A stretch of 24,862 nucleotides of DNA from CAZXCQ01 sp964639275 (GCA_964639275.1 CAZXCQ010000062.1:1-24862); one strand, 5' to 3'; counted from the stretch's first letter, positions 8,176 through 14,930 are shown. The notes: a model not told the origin generated them from the letters alone. Translations and numbers: made by a program.

Positions 8176-9396
8176 TTACTCCCCGTCTTCTGAAATCCGA
8201 CAGTGTTTCAGGATCGTATCGGCGATGGCCGGCCCCGGGCAGCAACCTTTGACATGGACGGTTTTCGGGTCATTTCGGAACTTTTCCGGCGGACAATCTC
8301 CGATGACAAAGTATGGTCCTTCATCAAGGTGTCTTTCAAACTTGAGATCACCCGCGTTAAAACCCAACATAAACGTGGGTCTCCCGCAATTTCTGTTGAT
8401 CTTTTCCCATATACCGTCTCTTTCCCAGAACAGGGCGGCCGCCATGAACCAGGCAAAACATCCATCACACATGCCCCCCAGCACGATATTGCATGGGAAA
8501 CGATTATACAGGACCGAAACGGGTTTTTCTATCCGAATTGCCAGGTCCTGGATGTCCGGGCCGATGACATGGATCTTGTTGCGCCTTATCTCTCCCACAC
8601 CGTCAAAATAGGCGGTCCAGGGAAAAGGGAGGTCGTTGCGATCGATACCAATCAGCTCTGATGCAATAGAGTCCACGGCAACCGGGTCGTTTCCAGAGAG
8701 TAAAACACCCAAAAATCGTGGTTTGGAGATGTCCGGGCCGTTTCCCTCGCCGATAATCAGTGCATCGGCAAAACAAAGATTTTCAGGCATTGCCAGATGA
8801 AGCTCTGAAACCAGCTTGGCCAGCCGGGTTTGATGGTATTCCAGCCGGACATCTTGTGCAATGAATCCCACCCAGTTTTTGACGCAACAGGTTAAGGAAT
8901 TGCCAGCCCGGTGCGTCTTGAGCTTGCCAAAATTGATCAAGATATCGGCCTCCAGGGCCTTTCGAGGAACCGTGAGCAGTTCGAGGATATCGCTCTCACG
9001 CAATTCGATTTCCACCCTTTCTGAATCGGCATCGATGTCCACGATCTCCCCGCCAGCATTCAACACCGCCTTTGCCATGCCTGTGACCTGGAAGGTCTCC
9101 GCGGATGGAATGTAGCTTGCGGATGACTCCCCCACGTAGGCCTTGCTCACGCCTCTTTCCTTTAGAAGCGTAATGAGGCCTGCAATGAATTCTGGTTCCG
9201 TACTGATGCTTTCGCGGGCTGGGACGCCAATGACCATATTGGGCTTGATAAAAACGCTTCCCTGTGACGGAATCTTTACATGCTCGGCCTCCAGATTCTC
9301 AAGGGAACTCTTGACCATATGTTTGAAATCCACATCATCATAGATCGATGTCTTGGACTGGACGATCGACACGACGGGTCTTCTTTTTTCTGACAC
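8176..9396 (-). CDS. DUF362 domain protein (GTG start)
   Basis: A 406-residue protein with the DUF362 signatures: FIKPN (49-53), INFGKLKTH around 153-161 followed by CCVKNWVG, and a mid-protein DPVAVDSIASELIG segment. The C-terminus carries MCDGCF (CxxC) and GCCPGPA, so metal or Fe-S binding is possible, but a full ferredoxin domain as in some DUF362 proteins is absent. The biochemical role of this family is largely unknown. The frame reaches an ATG at 9486, but that codon lies inside a hairpin with no ribosome site. A GTG at 9394-9396 has GGAGG 9 bases upstream and starts the conserved region (SEKRRPVVSIVQ), so I chose it. It is 18 bases from the malic enzyme gene. Confidence 0.8.
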   Translation of the reverse strand: MSEKRRPVVSIVQSKTSIYDDVDFKHMVKSSLENLEAEHVKIPSQGSVFIKPNMVIGVPARESISTEPEFIAGLITLLKERGVSKAYVGESSASYIPSAETFQVTGMAKAVLNAGGEIVDIDADSERVEIELRESDILELLTVPRKALEADILINFGKLKTHRAGNSLTCCVKNWVGFIAQDVRLEYHQTRLAKLVSELHLAMPENLCFADALIIGEGNGPDISKPRFLGVLLSGNDPVAVDSIASELIGIDRNDLPFPWTAYFDGVGEIRRNKIHVIGPDIQDLAIRIEKPVSVLYNRFPCNIVLGGMCDGCFAWFMAAALFWERDGIWEKINRNCGRPTFMLGFNAGDLKFERHLDEGPYFVIGDCPPEKFRNDPKTVHVKGCCPGPAIADTILKHCRISEDGE

Positions 9397-9460
9397 TGCC
9401 TTGGCCCTCCGTTTGATTCTGGTATCAATATTAGCCCTTTTCAAAATTGACACTTCGACA

Positions 9461-9491
9461 GGGGAATGGGGGTTCAGAATCCCCATTCCCC
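9461..9491. repeat. Perfect 11-bp-arm inverted repeat (hairpin)
   Basis: The arms GGGGAATGGGG (9461-9471) and CCCCATTCCCC (9481-9491) are perfectly complementary around 9 bases, and the stem can extend inward by three pairs (one G-U) on the plus-strand transcript. It lies in the 121-base gap between the cyclase stop and the DUF362 GTG start. There is no T-run on either side, so it is not a textbook intrinsic terminator. An mRNA-processing or stability hairpin or an extragenic palindrome is more likely. Confidence 0.6.
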
Positions 9492-9517
9492 GAGTTTCAA
9501 AGGACTAAAGAGTTACC

Positions 9518-10198
9518 TTATTCTTCTGTTTCTGCAACGATGGTCACCGGCGAGGCATCGAGGCCCTTTAGTCGCAAGGGAAATGCATAGATTCGCCCAA
9601 TGCTTTTGCTGGCAATCTTTCCTATGTTGACATCCTCATAGACAAGAACAGGCCTTGTGTTGAACGATCCGCCGTCCAGGAAGGTCTTATGAACCCTGAA
9701 ATTATTGCTGGGGGCCAGGGTGGCGCTCTCAATACTCAGGGTGTCAATGGCCACTGCCTTTACATTCAAAAGCTCTGTCCTGATATACTTTGCGGCCTGC
9801 TCTGAGACCGATGGAAAATCATCCGCATACACCTGTCGATCTTTGCGGAGATCGCCGTATCCCGTATAAAAGAGAAGGATATCCGCTTTATGAATTTCAT
9901 CTCCGGATGATGTGAGGTGCTCAAGTTGGAAAAGTTCAGATTTGTTTAGTCTTCTTTGGATCACAAGCGGTCGCTCATAGACAAAGTCCTCGATCGGGAT
10001 CTGGTCTATGGTTGCGCCTTTGTCGTAAAAGTGAAAAGGCGCGTCCACATGGGTTCCATTATGCAGAAAATGGGTAATTAGGGTCGTGTTGGATTCGTCG
10101 GCATTCGCCATCCGTGTGTGGGGCTCAAATTTTTCCATGGGAAGACCCGGGTAGGTTGGTATCTGCTCATGCAGTTTGTAGGAAAGATCTATAAACAT
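9518..10198 (-). CDS. cyclase-family metal hydrolase (kynurenine formamidase-like)
   Basis: A 226-residue protein of the PF04199 'cyclase' family. The metal-binding signature H-x-G-T-H-x-D-x-P-x-H is intact at His46 to His56 (HNGTHVDAPFH). The N-terminus (MFIDLSYKLHEQIPTYPG) and the late KGLDASPVTIVA strand are typical. Known members hydrolyse N-formylkynurenine, isatin or related cyclic and formyl amides. Nothing here suggests tryptophan catabolism, so the substrate is open. The first in-frame ATG (10202-10204) is too close to the AGGAGG; the ATG at 10196-10198 has it at 8 bases and is chosen. It lies 41 bases after the HpcH aldolase gene, in the same operon. Confidence 0.85.
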   Translation of the reverse strand: MFIDLSYKLHEQIPTYPGLPMEKFEPHTRMANADESNTTLITHFLHNGTHVDAPFHFYDKGATIDQIPIEDFVYERPLVIQRRLNKSELFQLEHLTSSGDEIHKADILLFYTGYGDLRKDRQVYADDFPSVSEQAAKYIRTELLNVKAVAIDTLSIESATLAPSNNFRVHKTFLDGGSFNTRPVLVYEDVNIGKIASKSIGRIYAFPLRLKGLDASPVTIVAETEE

Positions 10199-10239
10199 CA
10201 GCATACCTCCTCAGCAAATAATCTCTGGCACCCTATCGA

Positions 10240-11037
10240 CTATTTGACCTTTGAAATCACCTCGTCCATGAGTGTCTTAAATGCCCCGGCAATAATTCCC
10301 AGATCGGAGTTGAAATGCTGGAGTTTGACACCCATGGCTGCCAGTTTTTTTGACTGTTCAACCGTGCATGGATTAACCGCCGCGAGAATCGGGATCCCTT
10401 TTCTGTTCGCGCATTCGACAACAGCCTCAAAGGCGCTTTTGACCTTGGGATGATCGAAATCGTATAAAAGGTTAAGCCCGAGAGAAAGCGCATAGTCCGT
10501 GGCGCCAAAACAAACGCCATCAATTCCATCCACAGAGAGGATGTCTTCCAGATTGTCCAAAAACTCTTTGTCCTCCAACAGGGGAATAACCATTATCTCT
10601 TCATTGCTCTCTTTGATAAATTTCTCCCAGTTAAAATCACCGCACCGATATTTTGCAGATCGAACAGTCGGGTCAGCCCCCCGGACACCCCTGAGCGGAA
10701 AACGGGCATATTTCACCGCTTTCTCCGCAGCTTCTCTGGTTGCCACGTGGGGGATGACAACCCCCTGCGCACCAGCCTCAAGGGCATTCCGGATATAGTG
10801 TTCTGAGTTTTCTTTGACACGCACCAAAGGGACGAGGTTGCTTGTCTCTGCAGCCCTGATCAGGTTTTCTAACTCCAGACCGCTGTCAATGGGAACATGC
10901 TCTGTATCGATAAAAACCCATTCAAAACCGGTGTAACCTAGCATCTCAATAATCACTGGGCTTCTGCTTGTGACCACACACCCGCACACCAGCTTACCCG
11001 CCGCCAGGTCCCTTTTCAGGGTGTTCTTTCTGACCAT
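10240..11037 (-). CDS. HpcH/HpaI-family class II aldolase
   Basis: A 265-residue TIM-barrel aldolase of the HpcH/HpaI/citrate-lyase-beta superfamily. Landmarks are FIDTEHVPID with the probable general base His47, the substrate-carboxylate arginine Arg74 (LVRV), metal ligand Glu155 (IPLLED) and Asp181 (FGATDYALSLG). Members perform reversible aldol cleavage of 2-keto-4-hydroxy acids to pyruvate plus an aldehyde (4-hydroxy-2-oxoheptanedioate, 2-keto-3-deoxy sugar acids). The aldehyde partner cannot be predicted. AGGAGG lies 7 bases before the ATG. A 167-base gap separates it from the isochorismatase-fold gene; that gap holds only a TATAGT box without a clear -35 and a TTACC-N8-GGTAA repeat. Confidence 0.88.
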   Translation of the reverse strand: MVRKNTLKRDLAAGKLVCGCVVTSRSPVIIEMLGYTGFEWVFIDTEHVPIDSGLELENLIRAAETSNLVPLVRVKENSEHYIRNALEAGAQGVVIPHVATREAAEKAVKYARFPLRGVRGADPTVRSAKYRCGDFNWEKFIKESNEEIMVIPLLEDKEFLDNLEDILSVDGIDGVCFGATDYALSLGLNLLYDFDHPKVKSAFEAVVECANRKGIPILAAVNPCTVEQSKKLAAMGVKLQHFNSDLGIIAGAFKTLMDEVISKVK

Positions 11038-11204
11038 TATGGGCCTCCTTTTCTTGCGTCAATTTAGCTTTTTCAAAAAATCGCCCGGCTTTTACTATAG
11101 TTAAAGAGTTACCTTTTCTCTGGTAATGCCCACAAACCAGATGAGGACAACCCGATCGGCAGTATGTGCTTCAAACCGTCATCATAAGACCTTCAGGGGC
11201 TGCC

Positions 11205-11819
11205 TCACTTTTTTAGGGCAGCGATGATCTCACTCGAACTGATGATTCTTCCGAATTGAGGCAGGATATTTTTTATGGAAAACTCGTGCATCTCATCGGT
11301 AAACGAAGTACAGCAATCTTCCACAACGGTAATATCATATCCTATTTGGGCGCCATATCTTGCAGTGTCCTCCACAACAAAATTGGTGGCTGTCCCGGTA
11401 AGAAATAGATATTTAATCTCTTTTGCGCGGAGAATCTGGTCGAGATTCGTATATAGAAAGGAATTCGGGCTGTAGTTTATGATGACCATGTCATCACTTT
11501 TTGGCTTTAGCTCATCAACAATCTCGGCACCCCATGTGCCTTCGGTCCATGCGCCGACATCTCTCCCCCCCGCATGAATCGGATAGGTCTTTTCAGACAG
11601 CTCCGGGTGACCAGGCCTGAGTGCAACCTTGATATAAAATACCTGGATGCCAGCCCCTCGGCTTGCATCCAGGAGTCTATTTATTTTCTCCCATGTATGA
11701 TGCTTTTTCACCTGTTTATATATACCTGAGTACGAGAATTTACCCTTGGCTGTTGCGATGTCATTCTGGGTATGCATGACCAATACGGCCGATCTTTTCG
11801 GTTCAATCTGAGTAGGCAT
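11205..11819 (-). CDS. isochorismatase-fold protein lacking the catalytic triad
   Basis: A 204-residue member of the isochorismatase/nicotinamidase-like superfamily by overall pattern: VLVMHTQNDI (12-21), VIINYSPNSFLYTNLD (112-127), TGTATNFVVEDTARYGAQIGYD (141-162) and VVEDCCTS. The family triad Asp-Lys-Cys should fall at His16, Asn115 and Val148, so all three residues appear to be replaced. The aromatic and glycine framework is kept (TG-x-AT-N, TA-x-x-A, GY-x-x-TVVED), so the fold is probably intact. Either it is a non-catalytic binding or regulatory subunit, or it uses a different chemistry. AAGGAG lies 8 bases before the ATG. It is 35 bases downstream of the FAH gene. The reading frame is clean, so this is not simple gene decay. 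Confidence 0.82.
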   Translation of the reverse strand: MPTQIEPKRSAVLVMHTQNDIATAKGKFSYSGIYKQVKKHHTWEKINRLLDASRGAGIQVFYIKVALRPGHPELSEKTYPIHAGGRDVGAWTEGTWGAEIVDELKPKSDDMVIINYSPNSFLYTNLDQILRAKEIKYLFLTGTATNFVVEDTARYGAQIGYDITVVEDCCTSFTDEMHEFSIKNILPQFGRIISSSEIIAALKK

Positions 11820-11854
11820 CGATTTTTCTCCTTTCTCTGTTCAATTATTTAATC

Positions 11855-12616
11855 TTACGCAGCCACTACCTTATTGGATAGCCTTCCGATCCCCTCAATC
11901 TCCACTTCAACCAGATCACCGGGCTTCATCGGCGACACCCCCTTTGGCGTTCCTGTTGTAACGATGTCGCCGGGGTAAAGGGTCAGGCATTGCGACAGGT
12001 ATTCAAGGAGCACCTGGAGAGTGAAGAGACAATTCCCGCTGTTGTCCTCCTGCATCAGCCTGCCGTTTAGATAGGTCTTTAGCTCAAGATGGTCTGGATC
12101 AACATCCGTCTCGATACAAGGACCAAAGGCGCCGAAGGTATCAAAGCCCTTTGAAAGGGTGAGATTCAATGGGTCTTTGGCCACCAGGTCCCGCTCGGTC
12201 ACATCGTTGAAACAGGAGTATCCCAGGACATAATTCTTGACGTCCTGATTTACGACATCTTTCATCTTTGTCTTTATGACAATGGCAAGTTCTCCTTCAT
12301 AATCGACCCTCGTGGCCATTTTTGGATAGACGATATGATCATCGGGGCCGATCAGGGATGAGGGTGGCTTCAGAAAATAGAGAGGCACCTTTGGGGGCGT
12401 GCCGCCGATTTCCTTAATATGTTCCAGGTAATTCTGGCCGATACAGACGATCTTGCTCGGCATCACCGGAGGAAGCAATTTCACATCCGATAAGGGGTAA
12501 CGTTTTTCATTTTCCTCATATTTGTCAAAAATCGAGCCATCCATGCCTGAGATCTCCTGGCCCCTGACAACGCCATAAAGCACCTTTCCTTTGTATTCAA
12601 ACCGTACAAGTTTCAT
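11855..12616 (-). CDS. fumarylacetoacetate hydrolase (FAH)-family protein
   Basis: A 253-residue FAH-superfamily enzyme. After a short N-terminal domain (MKLVRFEYKGKVLYGVV) come IVCIGQNYLEHIKE (56-69), the metal ligands Glu107 and Glu109 in VDYEGELAIVI, Asp138 in CFNDVTERD, KGFDTFGAFGP, and TTGTPKGVSPMKPGD near the end. Members cleave or decarboxylate 2,4-dioxo or 2-oxo-enol acids (fumarylpyruvate and acylpyruvate hydrolases, HpaG-type isomerase/decarboxylase, diketo sugar-acid hydrolases). The open frame runs to 12868, but its first 84 codons overlap the lactonase C-terminus in another frame and lack a ribosome site. GAGGAGGAG lies 3 bases before the ATG at 12614-12616, where the canonical N-terminus begins. 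Confidence 0.88.
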   Translation of the reverse strand: MKLVRFEYKGKVLYGVVRGQEISGMDGSIFDKYEENEKRYPLSDVKLLPPVMPSKIVCIGQNYLEHIKEIGGTPPKVPLYFLKPPSSLIGPDDHIVYPKMATRVDYEGELAIVIKTKMKDVVNQDVKNYVLGYSCFNDVTERDLVAKDPLNLTLSKGFDTFGAFGPCIETDVDPDHLELKTYLNGRLMQEDNSGNCLFTLQVLLEYLSQCLTLYPGDIVTTGTPKGVSPMKPGDLVEVEIEGIGRLSNKVVAA

Positions 12617-12662
12617 AGACTCCTCCTCGAATCTTTTCTGTTGGTTTTCGCCATCAAAAAGT

Positions 12663-12717
12663 GTTCCATTATGTGGAACGTAGTCTCTAAATTTGAACAA
12701 TGGGCCTGGTTTGTCAA
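12663..12717 (-). promoter_or_regulatory. IclR-type operator and -35 element upstream of the FAH gene
   Basis: The perfect inverted repeat GTTCCA-N5-TGGAAC (12663-12679) has the layout of IclR-family binding sites. On the minus strand a perfect TTGACA lies at 12712-12717; a 17-base spacer would put the -10 at 12689-12694 (AAATTT, a poor match) and the start near 12682. The repeat would then sit at about +3 to +19, suiting repression, though the poor -10 could also mean an activator is needed. It lies 46 bases before the FAH start codon. No IclR gene is in the window. Confidence 0.5.
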
Positions 12718-12761
12718 CCGTTTTTTGGAAAGAGGGAGGCGGTCTTGTGTTCTTCAATCTA

Positions 12762-13526
12762 CTAATCATAATAGGTCGGGGCCTCTTTGAGCCTCTCCCA
12801 CTCTCTCTGATCGTGGCCATAGATGACCACGGCCTTTTCGCAGGCCACCATCTCATGGAGCCGGTCAATGGTCATTCGGGCCTGCTCGTCGTCCAGGTTG
12901 TTGCGTGAGATCAAACGCTGCTCAAAGTTCTCGTGACAGGGGGTGGCGTCACCGGCAAGGATGATCGGTCCTGTCTTGTCCAGACGAATCAGCATCCCTT
13001 GATGTCCCGGAGTGTGGCCGGGCATGGGATGGATGATAAGCCGATCATCGTCAAAGATATCAAAGGCGCCCTCCAGCGGGTGATAGTCCAGGGGAATGTC
13101 CCAGTCAGAGCTGAAATACCCCTTACCTTCGAGTTCCGGCCGGCGGGCGCATTCCATTTCCAGGGCGGAAACCAGAAATGTGGCATCCGGGAAAAATCGG
13201 TTGCCGCCGGCATGGTCAAAGTGGAGATGGGAGTTGACGACGTACTTCACGTCGCCCGGGGCTAAACCGATCTTTTTCAATTGAGCCACGATGCCCGATT
13301 CTTTGTCTCCAATGGGTAGAAATGCCTTGGCAAGTCCACCCCAGACAGCGGCCGGATCTTCGAACACCTCCGGGTTGGGGCCGGTATCAAAAAGTACATT
13401 TCCCTCCGGGTGTTTGACCAAAAAGACGGGCACAGGAGAATCCACATACTCATCTCTGTCTGCCTCCGGGATGTATATATTTTTCCGACAGCGAATCCTG
13501 CCGCAACTCATTAGATAAAGTCTCAC
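12762..13526 (-). CDS. MBL-fold metallohydrolase, N-acyl-homoserine lactonase-like
   Basis: A 254-residue metallo-beta-lactamase-fold hydrolase with a complete dinuclear zinc site: H100-x-H102-x-D104-H105 (SHLHFDH), His171 in PGHTPGH, Asp193 in LAGDATPC, and His238 in YGHD. The N-terminus MRLYLMSCGRI and the VDSPVPVFLVKHPEGNVLFDTG strand match the AiiA/AttM quorum-quenching lactonase group. Lactone ring opening is therefore the best guess, though the lactone may be a catabolic intermediate rather than a signal. There is no signal peptide. The start is GTG (13524-13526) with AAGGAA about 9 bases upstream; an ATG five codons later would remove the conserved first strand. It is the first gene of the leftward cluster. 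Confidence 0.87.
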   Translation of the reverse strand: MRLYLMSCGRIRCRKNIYIPEADRDEYVDSPVPVFLVKHPEGNVLFDTGPNPEVFEDPAAVWGGLAKAFLPIGDKESGIVAQLKKIGLAPGDVKYVVNSHLHFDHAGGNRFFPDATFLVSALEMECARRPELEGKGYFSSDWDIPLDYHPLEGAFDIFDDDRLIIHPMPGHTPGHQGMLIRLDKTGPIILAGDATPCHENFEQRLISRNNLDDEQARMTIDRLHEMVACEKAVVIYGHDQREWERLKEAPTYYD

Positions 13527-13585
13527 GGGAGATGATTCCTTTCTTTCTGAATTTTGATGAATCTACAAAACCCTTCAAGGCCGTC

Positions 13586-13627
13586 ACTCCCGCGGAGCGT
13601 CTCCCCGCCAGGGCAGGGAGCGGGAGT
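13586..13627. repeat. Extragenic palindrome (REP/RPE-like)
   Basis: The arms ACTCCCGC (13586-13593) and GCGGGAGT (13620-13627) are perfect complements. Between them are further complementary C-rich and G-rich tracts (CTCCC / GGGAG), giving a long imperfect hairpin. The flanks (CCGTC before, CCATCTGC after) resemble the dispersed 'GTCATTCCCGCG...GCGGGAATCCA' palindromes found in many copies in deltaproteobacterial genomes. Only one copy is in this window, so dispersal is inferred. Confidence 0.55.
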
Positions 13628-13788
13628 CCATCTGCAAAAAATCTCGGTGCTTCTCAAGAACGACCTGTTATTGTACTACAAGACTGCCAAACTGATAAAG
13701 TGCTACCTTCTGAGAAATCGGGGTTCAAAGTCAAGGAATTATTCGATTTCCTCTATGGCAAGTGATGGAACCGGATGCTCTATTCTTG

Positions 13789-13817
13789 TTGACTCATTCG
13801 GGCGAGTTCTCTATATT
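13789..13817 (+). promoter_or_regulatory. sigma70-type promoter for the BKACE gene
   Basis: TTGACT (13789-13794, 5 of 6) is followed by an exact 17-base spacer and TATATT (13812-13817, 5 of 6). The predicted start is near 13824, giving a leader of about 120 bases before the BKACE ATG. This is the best promoter match in the gap. Confidence 0.6.
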
Positions 13818-13944
13818 TCCCGATCAATGATGGACTTTCAGTTCCTGCCGGTCTGGGCGGAGTTCTGGAGATAGTTGATAACCCCTTTTCCCCTGTTTTT
13901 TTGAGATGTTACCCCCATTCCCTATTGGGTAGAAGGAGCCGAAG

Positions 13945-14805
13945 ATGGAGAAGCTTATCATTACTGCCGCTGTGATTGGTTCTGCCCCCACCCGGGAGAA
14001 GAACCCGCATGTCCCTTACAGCCCGTCCGAGATCGCTGACGAGGCGCTGCGTTGCTGGCGCGCCGGGGCCGCTATAGTCCATGTGCATGTACGAGACCCT
14101 GAAACAGGCCAGCCCGCTTTTGACAAAGGGCTGTTTTCAGAGGTGGTGGAAAGGATACGTGCTGAAAGCGACATGCTGATCAACCTCACCACGAGTGGCT
14201 TCAACATTGAGGGGCCAGGAGTGGAGGAAAGACGGCTCATGCCCCTGGAACTGAGTCCGGATCTATGTTCGCTGGATATAGGCAGCATGAACTTCCGGGG
14301 CAGGGTCTTTATCAACCCGCCCGACTGGGGGGAGATGGCGGCCAGAAGTATGCGGGAGGCGGGGGTGAAGCCGGAGATAGAGGTCTTTGATCTGGGCCAC
14401 GTGATACAGGCCCGAGATCTGGTCAAAAATGGGCTGATAGAGAGCCCGCCTTATTTTCAGATCTGCCTGGGCGTTGCCTGGGGTGCAGATGCCGAGGTGG
14501 AAACCCTCCTAGCCCTCAAGTCCAAGTTTCCAGGCGGTTCCCAGTGGTCTGTCCTGGGTGTAGGGCCGAGCCAGCTCCCGATGACCACACACGCCCTCCT
14601 CCTCGGGGGCCACGTACGCGTTGGTTTTGAGGACAATCTGTACCTGAGTCGGGGAGTCGTCGCCGAGACCAACGCCCAGTTTGTCGAGCGGACCGTGACC
14701 CTGGCCCGCCATCTGCAGAGAGAGGTAGCCACCTGTGAAGAGGCCCGCACCATCCTGGGCATAAAGCCAAGGCCCCAGCCTTGTATCGCGTCTCATAAGT
14801 CATAA
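13945..14805 (+). CDS. beta-keto acid cleavage enzyme (BKACE, DUF849)
   Basis: A 286-residue zinc TIM-barrel enzyme of the BKACE family, whose founder Kce cleaves 3-keto-5-aminohexanoate. Members condense a beta-keto acid with acetyl-CoA and split it to acetoacetate plus a new CoA ester. Zinc ligands His46 and His48 (VHVHVRD) and Glu229 (RVGFEDN) are visible, with the conserved PEIEVFDLGH segment (143-152) and LTTSG (81-85). AAGGAG lies 6 bases before the ATG. It has its own upstream promoter and diverges from the lactonase gene. The keto acid is unknown and is likely set by the neighbouring pathway. Kce's lysine-fermentation partners are absent here. The expected acetoacetate fits the SDR at 5601. 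Confidence 0.9.
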   Translation: MEKLIITAAVIGSAPTREKNPHVPYSPSEIADEALRCWRAGAAIVHVHVRDPETGQPAFDKGLFSEVVERIRAESDMLINLTTSGFNIEGPGVEERRLMPLELSPDLCSLDIGSMNFRGRVFINPPDWGEMAARSMREAGVKPEIEVFDLGHVIQARDLVKNGLIESPPYFQICLGVAWGADAEVETLLALKSKFPGGSQWSVLGVGPSQLPMTTHALLLGGHVRVGFEDNLYLSRGVVAETNAQFVERTVTLARHLQREVATCEEARTILGIKPRPQPCIASHKS

Positions 14806-14840
14806 TCAATATCGTTGGTTCTGGCAACCCCCGGCCGTTC

Positions 14841-14867
14841 TATTGACAAGATGCTGTCAATATGACA
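14841..14867. promoter_or_regulatory. Overlapping inverted repeats (operator or BKACE terminator)
   Basis: TATTGACA-N6-TGTCAATA (14841-14862) is a perfect repeat with 8-base arms. It overlaps a second one, TGTCA-N3-TGACA (14855-14867), so three TGACA half-sites alternate in orientation. This suits a dimeric TetR/MarR-like regulator upstream of an efflux operon. Alternatively the first repeat, followed by five T's at 14868-14872, could be an AT-rich terminator for BKACE, which ends 35 bases earlier. I favour the operator reading. Confidence 0.45.
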
Positions 14868-14900
14868 TTTTTGCCCCGAAAGCTGGCCAATGGAAGGCTC

Positions 14901-14930
14901 CGGCATATGCCGCATGGCCCATTGTATAAT
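14901..14930 (+). promoter_or_regulatory. Promoter of the ABC efflux operon with palindrome over the -35
   Basis: A perfect TATAAT lies at 14925-14930, about 50 bases before the ATPase start. At -35 distance there is no consensus hexamer, but the perfect 12-bp palindrome CGGCATATGCCG (14901-14912) occupies that position, nested in a wider GGCCA...TGGCC repeat (14885-14919). A strong -10 with a palindrome in place of the -35 suggests activation by a bound regulator. Confidence 0.45.

Larger units (their letters stand above)
13527..13944. other. Gene-free divergent intergenic region (418 bases)
   Basis: This gap separates the leftward lactonase gene from the rightward BKACE gene. It holds an imperfect extragenic palindrome (13586-13627) and a good rightward promoter (13789-13817). 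Short frames run through it (for example 13532-13765 plus), but none has a ribosome site or recognisable protein features. No clear promoter for the lactonase was found; TTGAAG then AAAATT at 17-base spacing is the best and it is weak. Confidence 0.6.

Noticed and set aside
9397..9486. ATG start of DUF362 at 9486
   Set aside because: The codon is inside a strong hairpin and has no Shine-Dalgarno, whereas the GTG at 9396 has GGAGG 9 bases upstream.
12617..12868. N-terminal extension of the FAH protein to 12868
   Set aside because: It overlaps the lactonase C-terminus, has no ribosome site, and the GAGGAGGAG before the ATG at 12616 together with the canonical FAH N-terminus fixes the start.
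13747..13873. Possible moaA 5' remnant, because one frame reads LVDSFGR like a MoaA N-terminus
   Set aside because: Only about seven residues match, the radical-SAM cysteines do not follow, and the same bases form a good sigma70-type promoter for the BKACE gene.
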